This document shows positions 5,461 through 5,676 of a stretch of 5,676 bases of DNA, piece after piece. This stretch comes from DATCYZ01 sp036526195. GTDB taxonomy: Bacteria; Pseudomonadota; Gammaproteobacteria; Burkholderiales; SG8-39. The DNA is taken from NCBI GenBank assembly GCA_036526195.1, contig DATCYZ010000054.1, forward strand, positions 1 to 5,676, read 5' to 3'. Numbering within the stretch: position 1 is the first letter of the stretch; every line of letters begins with the position of its first letter. The position numbers were made by a program, and so were the translations under genes. The notes under the pieces were generated by a model. It ran no database searches. It worked only from the letters and a program-made list of their open reading frames with translations, and was not told where the DNA came from.

Positions 5461-5676
5461 GTGCGCATCGCGATCGTCGGCGCCGGCATTGCCGGGCTGT
5501 CCGCGGCCTGGCTGCTCGCCCGGCGCCACGCCGTAACCTTGTTCGAGTCGGACGCCCGCCTCGGCGGCCACGCGAACACGGTGGACGTGACCCTCGGGGG
5601 CGTGACGCACCCCGTGGACACCGGCTTCCTGGTCTTCAACGAGGCCACCTATCCGCACCTCGTGCCGATGCTTCGC
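5461..5676 (+). CDS. FAD-dependent amine-oxidase-like protein (COG2907 type), N-terminal part
   Basis: The first 72 residues of a flavoprotein, cut by the window edge. The proposed GTG start at 5461 is 10 bp after the folE2 stop, with a G-rich stretch before it serving as a weak ribosome binding site. The sequence opens directly into the Rossmann beta strand and dinucleotide loop G-A-G-I-A-G (7-12). Glu29 at the end of the second strand should bind the FAD ribose. R-L-G-G-H (33-37) is the second FAD motif, and D-T-G-F-L-V-F-N (53-60) fits the NAD/FAD-binding amine oxidase-like proteins often found with DUF1365 and cyclopropane-fatty-acid synthase genes. The substrate is unknown. Whether those partner genes follow cannot be seen. 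Confidence 0.85.
   Translation, partial: MRIAIVGAGIAGLSAAWLLARRHAVTLFESDARLGGHANTVDVTLGGVTHPVDTGFLVFNEATYPHLVPMLR

Noticed and set aside
4383..5648. 421-codon open frame on the minus strand
   Set aside because: Antisense to folE2, whose motifs are complete, and it runs through the promoter region. Low-complexity Arg/Ala/Val/Gly composition marks it as a shadow.

Overview
This GC-rich window (very high G/C at third codon positions) looks like chromosomal DNA of a proteobacterium. A betaproteobacterium of the Rhodocyclales/Burkholderiales type is the best guess, judged only from gene content and composition. I recognise six protein genes, one of them cut by the right edge, plus two possible small ORFs and an informative divergent intergenic region.

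Left part (1-2463, + strand): two copies of a 22-bp palindromic REP-like element lie upstream of a YheT-type alpha/beta hydrolase with a TTG start. It overlaps by 4 bp (ATGA) a phosphomannomutase/phosphoglucomutase with all its catalytic loops. The two genes look co-transcribed and housekeeping in nature. A 32-codon ORF with a good ribosome binding site spans both palindromes and overlaps the hydrolase start.

Middle part (2513-4340, - strand): a MerR-family regulator with a cobalamin-binding domain is followed 73 bp downstream by a soluble ferritin-like diiron protein resembling acyl-ACP desaturases. The regulator carries both sequence signatures of the adenosylcobalamin photoreceptors CarH/LitR: W-x9-E-H (W146, E156, H157) and E-x-H-x-x-G (E191, H193, G196). 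The diiron gene ends convergently against the mutase gene.

Right part (4340-5676): litR is divergent from an operon made of a 67-aa proline-rich unknown ORF, folE2 (zinc-independent type IB GTP cyclohydrolase I) and the start of an FAD-dependent amine-oxidase-like protein. The AT-rich spacer holds a TTGACA/17-bp/GATTAT promoter toward folE2 and an overlapping opposite promoter candidate. Two near-identical 18-bp operator-like sites sharing CTAGGACAAAAT sit beside or over the two -35 elements.

The most coherent reading is a light- and vitamin-B12-responsive switch. In the dark, AdoCbl-bound LitR would repress itself and the folE2 operon. Light would release it and raise pterin synthesis, FAD-enzyme and possibly fatty-acid-modifying functions. 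The family and its folE2/FAD-oxidase association are established knowledge. The operator assignment, the role of the 67-aa ORF and the inclusion of the desaturase-like gene are inference.
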